19,258 nt of DNA, taken from Bacillota bacterium (GTDB taxonomy: Bacteria; Bacillota; Clostridia; Lachnospirales; Lachnospiraceae). The notes below the pieces were generated by a model. It made no database searches and was not told where the DNA came from. It worked only from the letters and a program-made list of their open reading frames with translations. The translations under genes were made by a program, and so were the position numbers. Shown piece after piece: positions 1 through 8,793 of the stretch. Each line of letters starts with the position of its first letter. Within the stretch, counting starts at the first letter, position 1. The stretch covers positions 1 through 19,258 of the forward strand of contig JAEYXC010000162.1 in NCBI GenBank assembly GCA_023428655.1. Reading direction: 5' to 3'.

Positions 1-284
1 TTTTCTCGATTACACTCCCTCTGATCTCATCCACCATGTTCTTTGTAACGGTTACAAGAATCATTAGTGCCTTGCAGGTCTTTGATACCATATTTATGAT
101 GATGGACAGGACCAATCCGGCACTTCCGAAAACACAATCATTGGTATACCTGTTCTACCGCTATTCCTTTACGGAATCGAATAAAGGATACGGATCAGCA
201 ATTGTAATGCTATTGCTTCTGGTGATTATGATCGTTACGGTGGTACAGATGAAGCTTCAGAAAAAATGGGTAAATTATAACTAG
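1..284 (+). CDS. Sugar ABC transporter permease, MalF/UgpA type (3' part only)
   Basis: The frame is open from base 3 to the TAG at 282-284 and has no start inside the window, so this is the C-terminal part (about 93 residues) of a longer gene. Residues near the beginning (ITLPLISSTMFF) and the stretch around LQVFDTIFMM match the segment after the EAA loop in MalF/UgpA-type permeases, and a final membrane helix (AIVMLLLLVIMIVTVVQ) precedes a basic tail. The family moves mono- or oligosaccharides across the membrane as a heterodimer with a MalG-type partner. That partner gene begins 12 bases downstream behind a GGGGGGAG ribosome site, so the two are one operon. The ATG at base 36 is internal and not the true start. 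Confident as a family call; the substrate is inferred from the alpha-galactosidase gene downstream. Confidence 0.88.
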   Translation, partial: FSITLPLISSTMFFVTVTRIISALQVFDTIFMMMDRTNPALPKTQSLVYLFYRYSFTESNKGYGSAIVMLLLLVIMIVTVVQMKLQKKWVNYN

Positions 285-296
285 GGGGGAGTAGAG

Positions 297-1121
297 ATGA
301 ATAAAAAAATCAGCAATATCATTATTTACATAATTTTAATTATCGGTGCTGTAACAATGCTTGTTCCCTTCCTATGGATGGTCCTGACTTCCTTTAAGAC
401 AATTTCGGAATCTACGCAAATGAATCCCTTTGTCATCTTTCCATCAAAATGGAGATCGGACGCGTTTACCTCAGTACTCAGTAAAATGAATTTTGAACGA
501 TTATACTTTAACACCTTTTTATTAATTATCGGTCGTGTTATATGCGCGGTTCTTACCTCAGTTATGGCAGGCTATGCCTTTGGAAGGCTGACGTTTAAAG
601 GTAAAAATATTGCTTTTGCCTTAGTATTGTTCCAGATGATGGTACCTTCCCAAATATTTATTATACCTCAGTATCTTATCGTAAGTAGATTAGGTATGCT
701 TAACACATTATTTGCGCTCCTCTTTCCGGGACTCGTAACAGCCTTTGGAACCTTCCTTTTAAGACAGTCATTTATGAGTCTTCCAAAGGATTTGGAGGAA
801 GCGGCAAGGCTTGATGGCTGCAACATAGGGCAGACCTTCCTGTATATCATGGCTCCACTGACAAAGTCATCAATGACCGCACTTGGAATCTTTACCGCTT
901 TGTTTGCGTATAAGGACTTAATGTGGCCATTGGTAGTAAATACAGAGCAAAATACAATGCCCTTATCTGCGGCACTGGCCAAATTACAGGGACAATTTGC
1001 AGCAAACTATCCGGAGCTTATGGCAGCATCCTTGCTGGCATGTATTCCGATGATGGTGATTTATATTATTTTCCAGAGGCAATTTATAGAAGGAATCGCA
1101 ACCAGCGGAAGTAAATTATAG
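297..1121 (+). CDS. Sugar ABC transporter permease, MalG/UgpE type
   Basis: A 274-residue integral membrane protein, the normal length for MalG-type permeases. The first helix covers about residues 7-30, and further hydrophobic segments follow. The EAA loop that contacts the ATPase is at about residues 167-188 (EEAARLDGC ... APL). The start is set by a purine-rich site (GGGGGGAG) a few bases before the ATG. It pairs with the truncated permease upstream to form the channel of a carbohydrate importer. The solute-binding gene is presumably upstream of the window, and no ATPase gene is present here. The alpha-galactosidase gene starts 31 bases after its stop, so raffinose, melibiose or stachyose-like sugars are the likely cargo; this is inferred from context. 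Confidence 0.93.
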   Translation: MNKKISNIIIYIILIIGAVTMLVPFLWMVLTSFKTISESTQMNPFVIFPSKWRSDAFTSVLSKMNFERLYFNTFLLIIGRVICAVLTSVMAGYAFGRLTFKGKNIAFALVLFQMMVPSQIFIIPQYLIVSRLGMLNTLFALLFPGLVTAFGTFLLRQSFMSLPKDLEEAARLDGCNIGQTFLYIMAPLTKSSMTALGIFTALFAYKDLMWPLVVNTEQNTMPLSAALAKLQGQFAANYPELMAASLLACIPMMVIYIIFQRQFIEGIATSGSKL

Positions 1122-1152
1122 TAAGCAATAAAGTTGAACATTAGGAGGAAAC

Positions 1153-3366
1153 ATGCCAATTATATATCATGAACAATCAAAAGAATTCCATATATTTAAT
1201 CAAGAAATCAGCTATATCATTGAAATTATGGAGGACAATCAGCTCGGTAATCTTTACTATGGAAAAAAAGTCAGGGATAAGGAAGCATTCTCATATTTAC
1301 ATGAAGAGCATGTGAGACCCTTGGGAGCGATACACCTTCCTGCACCGTCAAAGCTTTGCTTACAATACACAAAGCAGGAATATCCTTCCTATGGTACGGG
1401 AGATTTTCGTTATCCAGCCTTTGAGATAAAGCAGGTGAATGGAAGCAAAATCAGTAATTTCGAGTACCGGAACCATACGATTTATCAGGGCAAAAGGGAG
1501 ATTAAGCCACTACCTGCGACCTATGTGGAAGAGGTTAGCGAGGCAACAAGCTTGGAGATAGAGCTTTATGATGACCTGCTTCAGATGAAGTTGGCACTGA
1601 CCTATACCATTTATGAGAATATGCCGGTTATAACAAGAAATGCAAAATATATTTATATGGGAACCGAGTCCGTGACGTTAACCAGAGCAATGAGCGCTAG
1701 TATTGATCTACCGGACATGGATTACGAGATGATACATTTATCCGGTGCCTGGGCCAGAGAACGATATGTGAAAAACAGAAGGCTGGAACACGGTATTCAA
1801 TCCGTCTATAGTATGCGTGGCGCAAGCAGTCTGGAGCATAATCCGTTCCTGGCACTGAAGAGGACACATACAACGGAAGAAATCGGGGAGGTGTATGGTT
1901 TTAGTCTTGTTTATAGCGGAAGCTTTCTGGCACAGGTAGAGGTATGCACCCATGATATGACAAGGGTGATGCTTGGAATTCATCCAGATACCTTTGAATG
2001 GTTAATGAATCCAGGGGATAAGTTTCAGACGCCGGAATTGGTTATGGTTTATTCTGATCAGGGCTTAAATGGAATGAGCCAGACCTATCATAACCTATAT
2101 CGTACCCGCTTGGTTCGAGGTGTTTGGAGGGATCGAGTCAGACCGGTGCTTTTGAATAACTGGGAAGCCACCTATATGGACTTTGATGAAGAAGCTATTT
2201 TGAAAATAGCATCAAAGGCAAAAAGTGTCGGTGTAGAGCTATTTGTATTGGATGATGGTTGGTTTGGTACAAGAAATGACGATACACAGGGGCTTGGAGA
2301 TTGGTATGCTAACCTTGAAAAGCTGCCAAACGGAATTAGTGGATTATCCGATAAAATAGATGCCCTGGGAATGAAATTCGGTCTTTGGATTGAACCGGAG
2401 ATGACGAATAAGAACAGCGAATTGTACCGAGCTCACCCGGATTGGATTTTGTCGACACCCGGGCGCTTTGAAAGTCATAGCCGTCAACAGCATGTCCTTG
2501 ATTTTTCAAGAAAAGAGGTCGTTGATTATATTCACGAAATGATCTCGAAGATTATGCGGGAATCCAAAATCTCGTATATAAAATGGGATATGAACCGCTA
2601 TATAACAGAGTGCTATTCCAGAACGGCTTCAGCAGCGGAGCAGGGAATGGTAATGCATCGATATATTCTTGGAGTTTATGACCTATATACCAGACTTACC
2701 ACAGAGTTTCCTGAGGTACTATTCGAATCCTGTTCCAGCGGAGGTGGTCGCTTTGATCCGGGAATGTTGTATTTCTCACCTCAGGTATGGTGCAGTGATG
2801 ATACAGATGCTTATGAGCGCTTGAAGATTCAGTACGGAACCAGTTATGTATATCCGGTTTCCACCATAGGTGCACATATATCGGCGGTACCGAATCATCA
2901 GCTAGACAGAATAACACCCTTACAGACAAGAGGAAATGTCGCGTTCTTTGGTGCATTTGGGTATGAGCTGGATTTGAACAAGCTTGATGAAACAGAGCTT
3001 CTCACGGTGAAGGAGCAGATTCGCTATTTCAAGGAAAACCGAGCGCTGCTACAGCAAGGTGTATTCTATCGTCTGAAGAGTCCCTTTGAAGGAAACGACA
3101 CTGCTTGGATTGTAATATCAGAGGATCGGTCCCAGGCAATTGCGGGTTATTATCAGGGATTAAATAGAGTGAATACCGGTTATCTACGCTTCAAAGTAGT
3201 TGGTCTTGACCCGGATACCTTATATGAGGTTACAAGCTTTGGACGGACCAGCCAGGCTTATGGGGATGAGTTGATGAACATAGGCTTACAGATTAATCGA
3301 AAGGATCTGAATCTTGTGGGCGGAGATTTTGCATCCGTTTTATTTGATATTCGCAAATTGAGTTAA
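1153..3366 (+). CDS. aga: Alpha-galactosidase, glycoside hydrolase family 36
   Basis: A 737-residue enzyme, the usual length of bacterial GH36 alpha-galactosidases (about 720-750). It has an N-terminal beta-rich domain, a catalytic barrel from about residue 330 and a C-terminal beta domain. GH36 signatures are plain: FVLDDGWFG (364-372), WIEPEMTN (412-419), YIKWDMNR (475-482) with D479 as nucleophile by family alignment, ESCSSGGGRFDPG (525-537), and CSDDTDA (547-553) with D549 as acid/base. The enzyme releases terminal alpha-1,6-linked galactose from melibiose, raffinose and stachyose by a retaining mechanism. There is no signal peptide, so it acts in the cytoplasm on imported sugar, fitting the permease genes upstream. 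The start follows an AGGAGG site. A strong terminator ends the operon. The gene name is generic for this family; rafA and melA are used for relatives. Confidence 0.95.
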   Translation: MPIIYHEQSKEFHIFNQEISYIIEIMEDNQLGNLYYGKKVRDKEAFSYLHEEHVRPLGAIHLPAPSKLCLQYTKQEYPSYGTGDFRYPAFEIKQVNGSKISNFEYRNHTIYQGKREIKPLPATYVEEVSEATSLEIELYDDLLQMKLALTYTIYENMPVITRNAKYIYMGTESVTLTRAMSASIDLPDMDYEMIHLSGAWARERYVKNRRLEHGIQSVYSMRGASSLEHNPFLALKRTHTTEEIGEVYGFSLVYSGSFLAQVEVCTHDMTRVMLGIHPDTFEWLMNPGDKFQTPELVMVYSDQGLNGMSQTYHNLYRTRLVRGVWRDRVRPVLLNNWEATYMDFDEEAILKIASKAKSVGVELFVLDDGWFGTRNDDTQGLGDWYANLEKLPNGISGLSDKIDALGMKFGLWIEPEMTNKNSELYRAHPDWILSTPGRFESHSRQQHVLDFSRKEVVDYIHEMISKIMRESKISYIKWDMNRYITECYSRTASAAEQGMVMHRYILGVYDLYTRLTTEFPEVLFESCSSGGGRFDPGMLYFSPQVWCSDDTDAYERLKIQYGTSYVYPVSTIGAHISAVPNHQLDRITPLQTRGNVAFFGAFGYELDLNKLDETELLTVKEQIRYFKENRALLQQGVFYRLKSPFEGNDTAWIVISEDRSQAIAGYYQGLNRVNTGYLRFKVVGLDPDTLYEVTSFGRTSQAYGDELMNIGLQINRKDLNLVGGDFASVLFDIRKLS

Positions 3367-3389
3367 TGCTTCATAACAAGCCTTGAATT

Positions 3390-3421
3390 GGTCTGCCGCA
3401 TCATTGCGGCAGGCCTTTTTG
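3390..3421 (+). terminator. Rho-independent terminator after the alpha-galactosidase gene
   Basis: An 11-bp stem (GGTCTGCCGCA with TGCGGCAGGCC, one G-T wobble) with a four-base loop at 3401-3404 is followed directly by TTTTT. It lies 24 bases after the alpha-galactosidase stop and closes that operon. Confidence 0.93.
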
Positions 3422-3510
3422 CTGTTATGGATGATGAAAGGATGCTACGAAGGTTTACGAATGAAAGAATATTAAGTACAATTTTTATAGAATATGGACA
3501 CATTATTAAA

Positions 3511-3539
3511 TTAAAATTCCTGATGAAGAGTGATATTAT
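3511..3539 (+). promoter_or_regulatory. Candidate promoter for the second sugar-transport operon
   Basis: TTAAAA (3511-3516), a 17-base spacer and TATTAT (3534-3539) preceded by TG at the extended -10 position. The -35 match is weak, so the call rests mainly on the extended -10 and on position: after the previous terminator and about 40 bases before the solute-binding protein start. No clear cre-type operator was seen nearby. Confidence 0.4.
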
Positions 3540-3579
3540 GATAAAGTAATATCAGTAAAAATAAGAGGGAGGATTCATT

Positions 3580-5004
3580 ATGAGATGGAAAAAAGTACTT
3601 TCACTAATGCTTGTTATGGTTCTTGTATGTGCAAGCTTGCTGGGTTGCGCAAGTGGTGCTAAGACAACCGACGTAACTTCAACTGAAAAGGAAACCACCA
3701 ATGAGGCTTCAAAGGATGAGAAAAAGGAAGAAGTAAAAGAAGACTCAAAAGGTGGTAAGGAAGCTAAAAATGGAATTGTTTTAACGGACCAAGAAATGAC
3801 AATTACTTTGTGGGATATCGCTACAGAAGATCCCGCACTTTCCACTCAGCAGGGAGCAGTCGATCGCTTTATGGCAGATTTTCCGAATATCAAGGTTGAA
3901 ACGACTCATATTCAGAATGATACCTATAAGCAAAAGCTAATCGTTGCTATGAGCTCCGGAGAATGCCCCGATATGTATATGCATTGGGGTGGAGGCCCTA
4001 TGAATGAGTATATCAACTCCGGCTTTGCAGTACCGATTACGGATTTAATGAAAAATCATTGTGATGTTGATTTCCTTGATGCTGCAATTGCTCAGAGCAG
4101 TTATAAAGGTGAGATTTATTCCGTACCCTACGGTGGTATTGGTGGCAGTGGAGTATTCTATAATAAAACAATCTTTTCAAAGCTTGGTATTTCCGTTCCT
4201 ACAACAATTGCCGAGTTAGAGAAGGCCTGCGAGACTCTAAAGGCCAATGGCTACATTCCCTTTACCTTAGCGAATCAGAACAAGTGGACAGGTTCCATGT
4301 ATTTCATGTACCTGGCTGCTCGCTATGGTGGAGTGGATGAATTCAATGCTGCGGTTGAGGGTACCGGATCCTTTGAATCCGATGCGTTTAAGTATGCAGG
4401 CGAGACCATCCAGAAGTGGGTTAAGGCTGGATATTTCCCGGATGGTGTTAACAGTATGAATGCGGATGACGGACAGGATAGACAGTTATTATATACTGAG
4501 GAAGCAGCGATGATGCTCCATGGCTCCTGGCAAGCATCTTCCATGAAGAGGGATAACGAAGAGTGGTATAAAGCTAACATCGATTACTTTACATTCCCGA
4601 AGCTTGAAACAAGTAATGCGGAGCAGAATATTGTGGTTGGTACCTCCATCGGTAACGGCTTCTCCTTCAATACCGGTGATGATGTTGAAAAATTAAAGGC
4701 TTGCTTTGTACTCGCAACACAATATTATAACGACGATACATATAATAAGGCACAGCTGGATTCGGGAACCATCTCTTCTATCAAGGGAATGGGTGACTCT
4801 GCAGAGGATATTTGTGTACAGAAGATTTGGGCGGATTTTACCAATGCGAAGAATGTACAGTTATGGTATGACCAATATCTTCCTCCTGCAGTAAGTGAGG
4901 TTCATCAGTCAACCTGTCAGGAAATCTTTGGTCTGACAATTACACCGGATGACGCGAATAAAAAACTACAAGCTGCAATGCAGGAATACTTATCGAAACA
5001 ATGA
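3580..5004 (+). CDS. Sugar ABC transporter solute-binding lipoprotein
   Basis: A 474-residue extracellular lipoprotein of the family 1 sugar-binding proteins (MsmE/UgpB type). The signal peptide (residues 1-22) is basic then hydrophobic and ends in the lipobox LLGC, so C23 would be lipidated and anchor the protein outside the membrane. A charged low-complexity linker (about residues 28-62, rich in Lys, Glu, Thr) leads to the mature fold, which begins near MTITLWDIA. Motifs typical of the family include the MYMHWGGGP stretch, the PYGG segment and AAMMLHGSWQASS. The start has a GGGAGG site seven bases upstream. It is the first gene of a cluster with two permeases and a two-component system. The sugar is not identifiable from sequence alone; an oligosaccharide is likely given the alpha-galactosidase next door. 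Confidence 0.94.
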   Translation: MRWKKVLSLMLVMVLVCASLLGCASGAKTTDVTSTEKETTNEASKDEKKEEVKEDSKGGKEAKNGIVLTDQEMTITLWDIATEDPALSTQQGAVDRFMADFPNIKVETTHIQNDTYKQKLIVAMSSGECPDMYMHWGGGPMNEYINSGFAVPITDLMKNHCDVDFLDAAIAQSSYKGEIYSVPYGGIGGSGVFYNKTIFSKLGISVPTTIAELEKACETLKANGYIPFTLANQNKWTGSMYFMYLAARYGGVDEFNAAVEGTGSFESDAFKYAGETIQKWVKAGYFPDGVNSMNADDGQDRQLLYTEEAAMMLHGSWQASSMKRDNEEWYKANIDYFTFPKLETSNAEQNIVVGTSIGNGFSFNTGDDVEKLKACFVLATQYYNDDTYNKAQLDSGTISSIKGMGDSAEDICVQKIWADFTNAKNVQLWYDQYLPPAVSEVHQSTCQEIFGLTITPDDANKKLQAAMQEYLSKQ

Positions 5005-5072
5005 TCGTGATATCGGTTAAACGATCTGAAGCAGTCAGCGCTTCACGCAATAAGCTATGATCATATCGTGAC

Positions 5073-5122
5073 AAATACAGCCCGCAGTGAGTAATATTTA
5101 GGCCTTCCTGCGGGTTGTATTT
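5073..5122 (+). other. Intercistronic stem-loop between binding protein and permease genes
   Basis: A 15-bp stem (5073-5087 with 5108-5122, one G-T wobble) closes a 20-base loop. It lacks a T-run, so it is a weak terminator or an RNA stabiliser or processing site. Such elements commonly let the binding protein be made in excess over its membrane partners; that role is inferred here. Confidence 0.7.
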
Positions 5123-5175
5123 AAATAAATGTCTGGTTGTTGACTGTAATCGATTTCTATTGGAGGGAAACATCA

Positions 5176-6081
5176 TTGAAAAATAATACATATACCTCGT
5201 TATCGAAGCAAAGGGTAAAAAGTACCCGTTTTGCTGCGACCGTATTTTTGCTTCCGGTAATTCTGATCATGATGATCTATATTGTATATCCAATCTATTC
5301 CACCTTTTCAACAAGCTTATATGAATGGAACGGTATATCCTCGAATAAGACATTCATCGGTTTTGACAACTGGAAGAAATTAATAGTGGATGGTGACTTT
5401 TGGAAAGCCTTTAAAAACAACATAATCCTTATGGTATGCTCCATCCTCATACAGATACCCATAGGTCTGTCACTTGCTACCTTCTTGGATGCCGGAGGAA
5501 GAAAGCTGAATATTTTTAAGGTATTATGGTTCTTACCCTTTTTAATGTCGTCCGTAGCAATCGGATTTCTTTTCTCCTATGCTTTGGCAACGACGGGAGG
5601 GATGTTCTCAACCATATCCCAGGCCTTCGGTGGAGGAAAGATCGATCTGCTGGGACGTGCACCTCAAGCCCTGTATGCTGTTATTGGTGTTGTCGCTTGG
5701 CAGTTCATTCCGTATTATATGGTATATTTCATGGCAGGCTATAGTGGTATTGACACGGATGTCTATGAAGCTGCTATTATTGATGGTGCCACAAGAGGCA
5801 AATATTTTCGCTATGTAGCATTGCCGCTTCTAAAGCCATCGATCCGTACCGCTTGTATCTTATCCCTAATCGGTTCCTTAAAATATTTTGATTTAATCTA
5901 TGTTATGACCGGTGGTGGACCCGGTACTGCAACCGAATTGATGGCTACTTATATGTATAAGCTTTCCTTTGATCATTTTAAGATGGGGTATGGCTCCACG
6001 GCTGCGGCAGGGATGTTTATTCTGATTACATTGATTGCATTATTAATTCAGAAATTACTCAATAGAAAGGAAGAGGCATAA
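5176..6081 (+). CDS. Sugar ABC transporter permease, MalF/UgpA type
   Basis: A 301-residue membrane permease when started at the TTG at 5176, which has a GGAGGG site eight bases upstream. The frame stays open to 5137, but that extension would contain the ribosome site and adds sequence unlike the family. The first helix covers residues 21-41; the EAA loop is at 198-219 (EAAIIDGAT ... ALPLL). It ends YVMTGGGPG ... ELMATYMY, the classic MalF/UgpA tail. It should dimerise with the product of the next gene, whose ATG overlaps this stop codon by one base (TAATG), indicating translational coupling. Together with the upstream lipoprotein it makes a carbohydrate importer lacking only its ATPase. Confidence 0.94.
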   Translation: MKNNTYTSLSKQRVKSTRFAATVFLLPVILIMMIYIVYPIYSTFSTSLYEWNGISSNKTFIGFDNWKKLIVDGDFWKAFKNNIILMVCSILIQIPIGLSLATFLDAGGRKLNIFKVLWFLPFLMSSVAIGFLFSYALATTGGMFSTISQAFGGGKIDLLGRAPQALYAVIGVVAWQFIPYYMVYFMAGYSGIDTDVYEAAIIDGATRGKYFRYVALPLLKPSIRTACILSLIGSLKYFDLIYVMTGGGPGTATELMATYMYKLSFDHFKMGYGSTAAAGMFILITLIALLIQKLLNRKEEA

Positions 6082-6929
6082 TGGATAGATATAAGAAAGA
6101 AAAGCGAAAGAGCAGAATTGCCTGGAGTATTGCTTTTATTTTTGCAGTCTTTTGGGCATGTATCGCAGGAGTCCCTTTTATATATATGGTGATTAACTCC
6201 TTTAAGGGACAATTCGAAATGCTTCAAAAAGGTGTTTTCCAATTGCCTTCCTCCTGGTATCCGAATAATTACATAGAGATTTTAGAAAAAGGATTTTTTC
6301 ATTATGTTCTTAATAGTATCATTGTTTTAACCGTATCACTTTCTATACTGCTTTTTATAACGGCCTGCGCAGCATATCCTCTGTCAAGAATGAAGTTTAA
6401 GCTGCGGGTACCGATCTATTCCTTTATCATTGCGGTTATGTCGGTTCCGATTCATGTTACTTTAATCCCGATTTTCAAAATGTCAACAAGATTAAATCTC
6501 TATGATACTTTATGGGGACTAATTGGACCCAATGTAGCCTTTGGCATTCCGGTATCCTGTTTTATACTAACCACATTTATGATGACCATACCCAAGGAGC
6601 TGGAGGAATCTGCGGAGATAGATGGGTGTGGAAAATTTACAAATTTCTTTAAAATTATTCTCCCCCTGTCAAAGCCCGGGCTATCCACACTGGCAATTTA
6701 TAACGGTGTCAGTATATGGAATGAGTTCTCATTTGCCAATACTCTAACACAGTCAAAGAAGATTAAGACACTCCCCTTGGCCATATCGGCATTTCAAGGA
6801 GAGCATACGATGAATATTCCTGTGATTATGGCTGTTTTGGTGTTAATTGTACTTCCGATGATCATATTATTCATAGTTTTTCAGGATAAATTAACAAAAG
6901 GAATGATGGCAGGAGCAATCAAAGGCTGA
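6081..6929 (+). CDS. Sugar ABC transporter permease, MalG type
   Basis: A 282-residue permease. Its N-terminal helix covers about residues 13-35, and the EAA loop that docks the ATPase is at about 175-196 (EESAEIDGC ... ILPLS), followed by WNEFSFANTL as in MalG relatives. The ATG shares a base with the stop of the partner permease, so the two are made together. The sensor kinase gene starts 91 bases later, with a short palindrome in the gap. No ATPase gene follows, so the importer probably borrows a multitask ATPase of MsmK type encoded elsewhere. The family call is firm; the substrate is unknown. Confidence 0.94.
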   Translation: MDRYKKEKRKSRIAWSIAFIFAVFWACIAGVPFIYMVINSFKGQFEMLQKGVFQLPSSWYPNNYIEILEKGFFHYVLNSIIVLTVSLSILLFITACAAYPLSRMKFKLRVPIYSFIIAVMSVPIHVTLIPIFKMSTRLNLYDTLWGLIGPNVAFGIPVSCFILTTFMMTIPKELEESAEIDGCGKFTNFFKIILPLSKPGLSTLAIYNGVSIWNEFSFANTLTQSKKIKTLPLAISAFQGEHTMNIPVIMAVLVLIVLPMIILFIVFQDKLTKGMMAGAIKG

Positions 6930-6971
6930 TATAATAGGATTAGCGATGATGGAAGACTATGGAAGAAGGCT

Positions 6972-6987
6972 TTCAGTAACTACTGAA
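6972..6987. repeat. Short perfect inverted repeat before the kinase gene
   Basis: TTCAGTA-AC-TACTGAA is a perfect palindrome in the 91-base gap between the permease and kinase genes, about 34 bases before the kinase start. It could be a binding site for the co-encoded regulator or a small hairpin. Nothing in the sequence decides which. Confidence 0.35.
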
Positions 6988-7020
6988 TCTCATGAATGGA
7001 ATTGAAGGGGTGTAGCAACG

Positions 7021-8793
7021 TTGGAGAAGAAATGCAGAAGAAGTGCAAGTAGTAGGAATTTGGATCGAAAGTTATTTTCATTTATTACTTGTATGCTATT
7101 TGGATTGTCCATTATCATATTTGCAATATTCACCAGCGTATATGTATCATCCTTCATTAAGCAATCAAGCGATATTGCACGAAATCAATTATCCGTGCTG
7201 GCGAATAGCTATGAGAGTGCCTTCCGTAATTATAAGGAATTAGCCATCGCTATTATGATTGATGACAGTGTTCAAAATTATATCAAGTATGATGGGGCAA
7301 AGAATGAAGAGTATTTTGCGTTAGTAAATGATGCAAGAAGCACTCTGCAAAACTTCCTTAATTTAAATAATCAGAAAAGCTTTATCGCGTTGATTAGTAA
7401 TAACTCCTCGGATTATATATATAAAGGGAATGCAAAGATTGCTGCGAATTTTATAAAAACCTATTTAGGGGACTACGAAAACAGCGATTACGGCTGTGAT
7501 CCGGGTACCATTCGTATGAGCTTCAATAACAGCTATATGGGAAATAAGCTTACCCTGAATGTATATCATCCAGTCTATTCCGGGACCAATATTAATCGAG
7601 AGATCGGATTAATTTGCATGGTTTTAAATAGCTCGATTGTTGAGGAGTTAACGGACGATGGTATCACAGAATTTGATTCCAACATCTTTTTGCTAAACCA
7701 AACTGATGAAGGATTATTTCTAATGGATGGTAAACAGACAGCCTTTGAATATGCAGATATGCTTACGAGTGAAAGCGGTGATTTTCATATACGGGATGAT
7801 TTGTATATCTATCAAAAGATTGGGAACTGGAACTATTATCTGGTGAGTAAGATTCCACTGTTGAATATGTATAAGAATAATATATTAGTCCTTATTGTAT
7901 TATCGTTCATTATTATCACTATTACATATTTTGGACTGATAATCAGTAGAAAAATGGTGAAGAGGAATTATCAGCCATTGGAATATATCATTCATAATAT
8001 GAAGCATGTTGCGGAAGGACAGCTGGATGTAAGAATCGACATGAAAAATATGGGGGATGACTATAAAAAGTTGGCCTCCGGATTTAACTATATGATGCAG
8101 GAAATCAATGCGTTGATGGAGCAGGTTAAATTAGAACAGCAGCAGATGAATCAATTGCGTTTTAATGCGCTGCAGTCACAGATTCATCCCCATTTTCTGT
8201 ATAATACCTTGGACTGTATTCATTGGCAGGCGATGGCGGAAGGGCATAAGGAAATATCTGTTTTGGTAAAGGCGCTAGCCCAGTATTACCGTTTGTCCTT
8301 GAGCAATGGCAAGGATGTGATACCCTTGGAGCAGGAGATTGAGCATGTTAAGAATTATCTTATCATTCAGAATATGCGGTACGATAATATCATTGAATGT
8401 ATGTTTGACATCGATGAAAACTGTAACAACATTCTGATTCCTAAAATAACTCTTCAGCCCTTGATTGAGAATTCCATCTACCATGGTGTTAAGGTTAAGG
8501 AGGGGAAAAAGGGTGTAATAAACATAACCGGTCGTAGAGTTGAAACGGATGTGTATATTATGGTTGAAGATAATGGTACCGGTATGACGGATGAGCAGAT
8601 TGTTGAGATGAATCAATCCATACGTCAATATGATAAGGATTTTGGTTATGGAATACGCAATGTGAATAAAAGAATAGAAATTCTATTCGGCAAAGAGTAT
8701 GGTTTATATTATGAGAAAAATTCTTCCGGAGGGGTAACCGTGACGATTCACCTTCCGAGCCATGTAGTGCCTGAATATGAAGAGGTGTTGTAA
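7021..8793 (+). CDS. Two-component sensor histidine kinase, YesM family
   Basis: A 590-residue membrane kinase. Helix 1 (about 17-47) and helix 2 (about 287-309) flank an extracellular sensor of roughly 235 residues. A HAMP linker follows (about 310-362). The His-kinase box contains QIHPHFLYN with the probable phosphoacceptor H389. The ATPase domain has the N-box PLIENSIYHG (480-489) and EDNGTGM (516-522), then GYGIRNVNKRI (542-552). These are the marks of the LytS/YesM group, which usually sense extracellular sugars or oligosaccharides. The TTG start at 7021 has a GAAGGGG site ten bases upstream; the next in-frame ATG would cut into helix 1. The stop overlaps the regulator ATG by one base. 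Being directly downstream of the importer genes, it probably controls them. Confidence 0.95.
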   Translation: MEKKCRRSASSRNLDRKLFSFITCMLFGLSIIIFAIFTSVYVSSFIKQSSDIARNQLSVLANSYESAFRNYKELAIAIMIDDSVQNYIKYDGAKNEEYFALVNDARSTLQNFLNLNNQKSFIALISNNSSDYIYKGNAKIAANFIKTYLGDYENSDYGCDPGTIRMSFNNSYMGNKLTLNVYHPVYSGTNINREIGLICMVLNSSIVEELTDDGITEFDSNIFLLNQTDEGLFLMDGKQTAFEYADMLTSESGDFHIRDDLYIYQKIGNWNYYLVSKIPLLNMYKNNILVLIVLSFIIITITYFGLIISRKMVKRNYQPLEYIIHNMKHVAEGQLDVRIDMKNMGDDYKKLASGFNYMMQEINALMEQVKLEQQQMNQLRFNALQSQIHPHFLYNTLDCIHWQAMAEGHKEISVLVKALAQYYRLSLSNGKDVIPLEQEIEHVKNYLIIQNMRYDNIIECMFDIDENCNNILIPKITLQPLIENSIYHGVKVKEGKKGVINITGRRVETDVYIMVEDNGTGMTDEQIVEMNQSIRQYDKDFGYGIRNVNKRIEILFGKEYGLYYEKNSSGGVTVTIHLPSHVVPEYEEVL

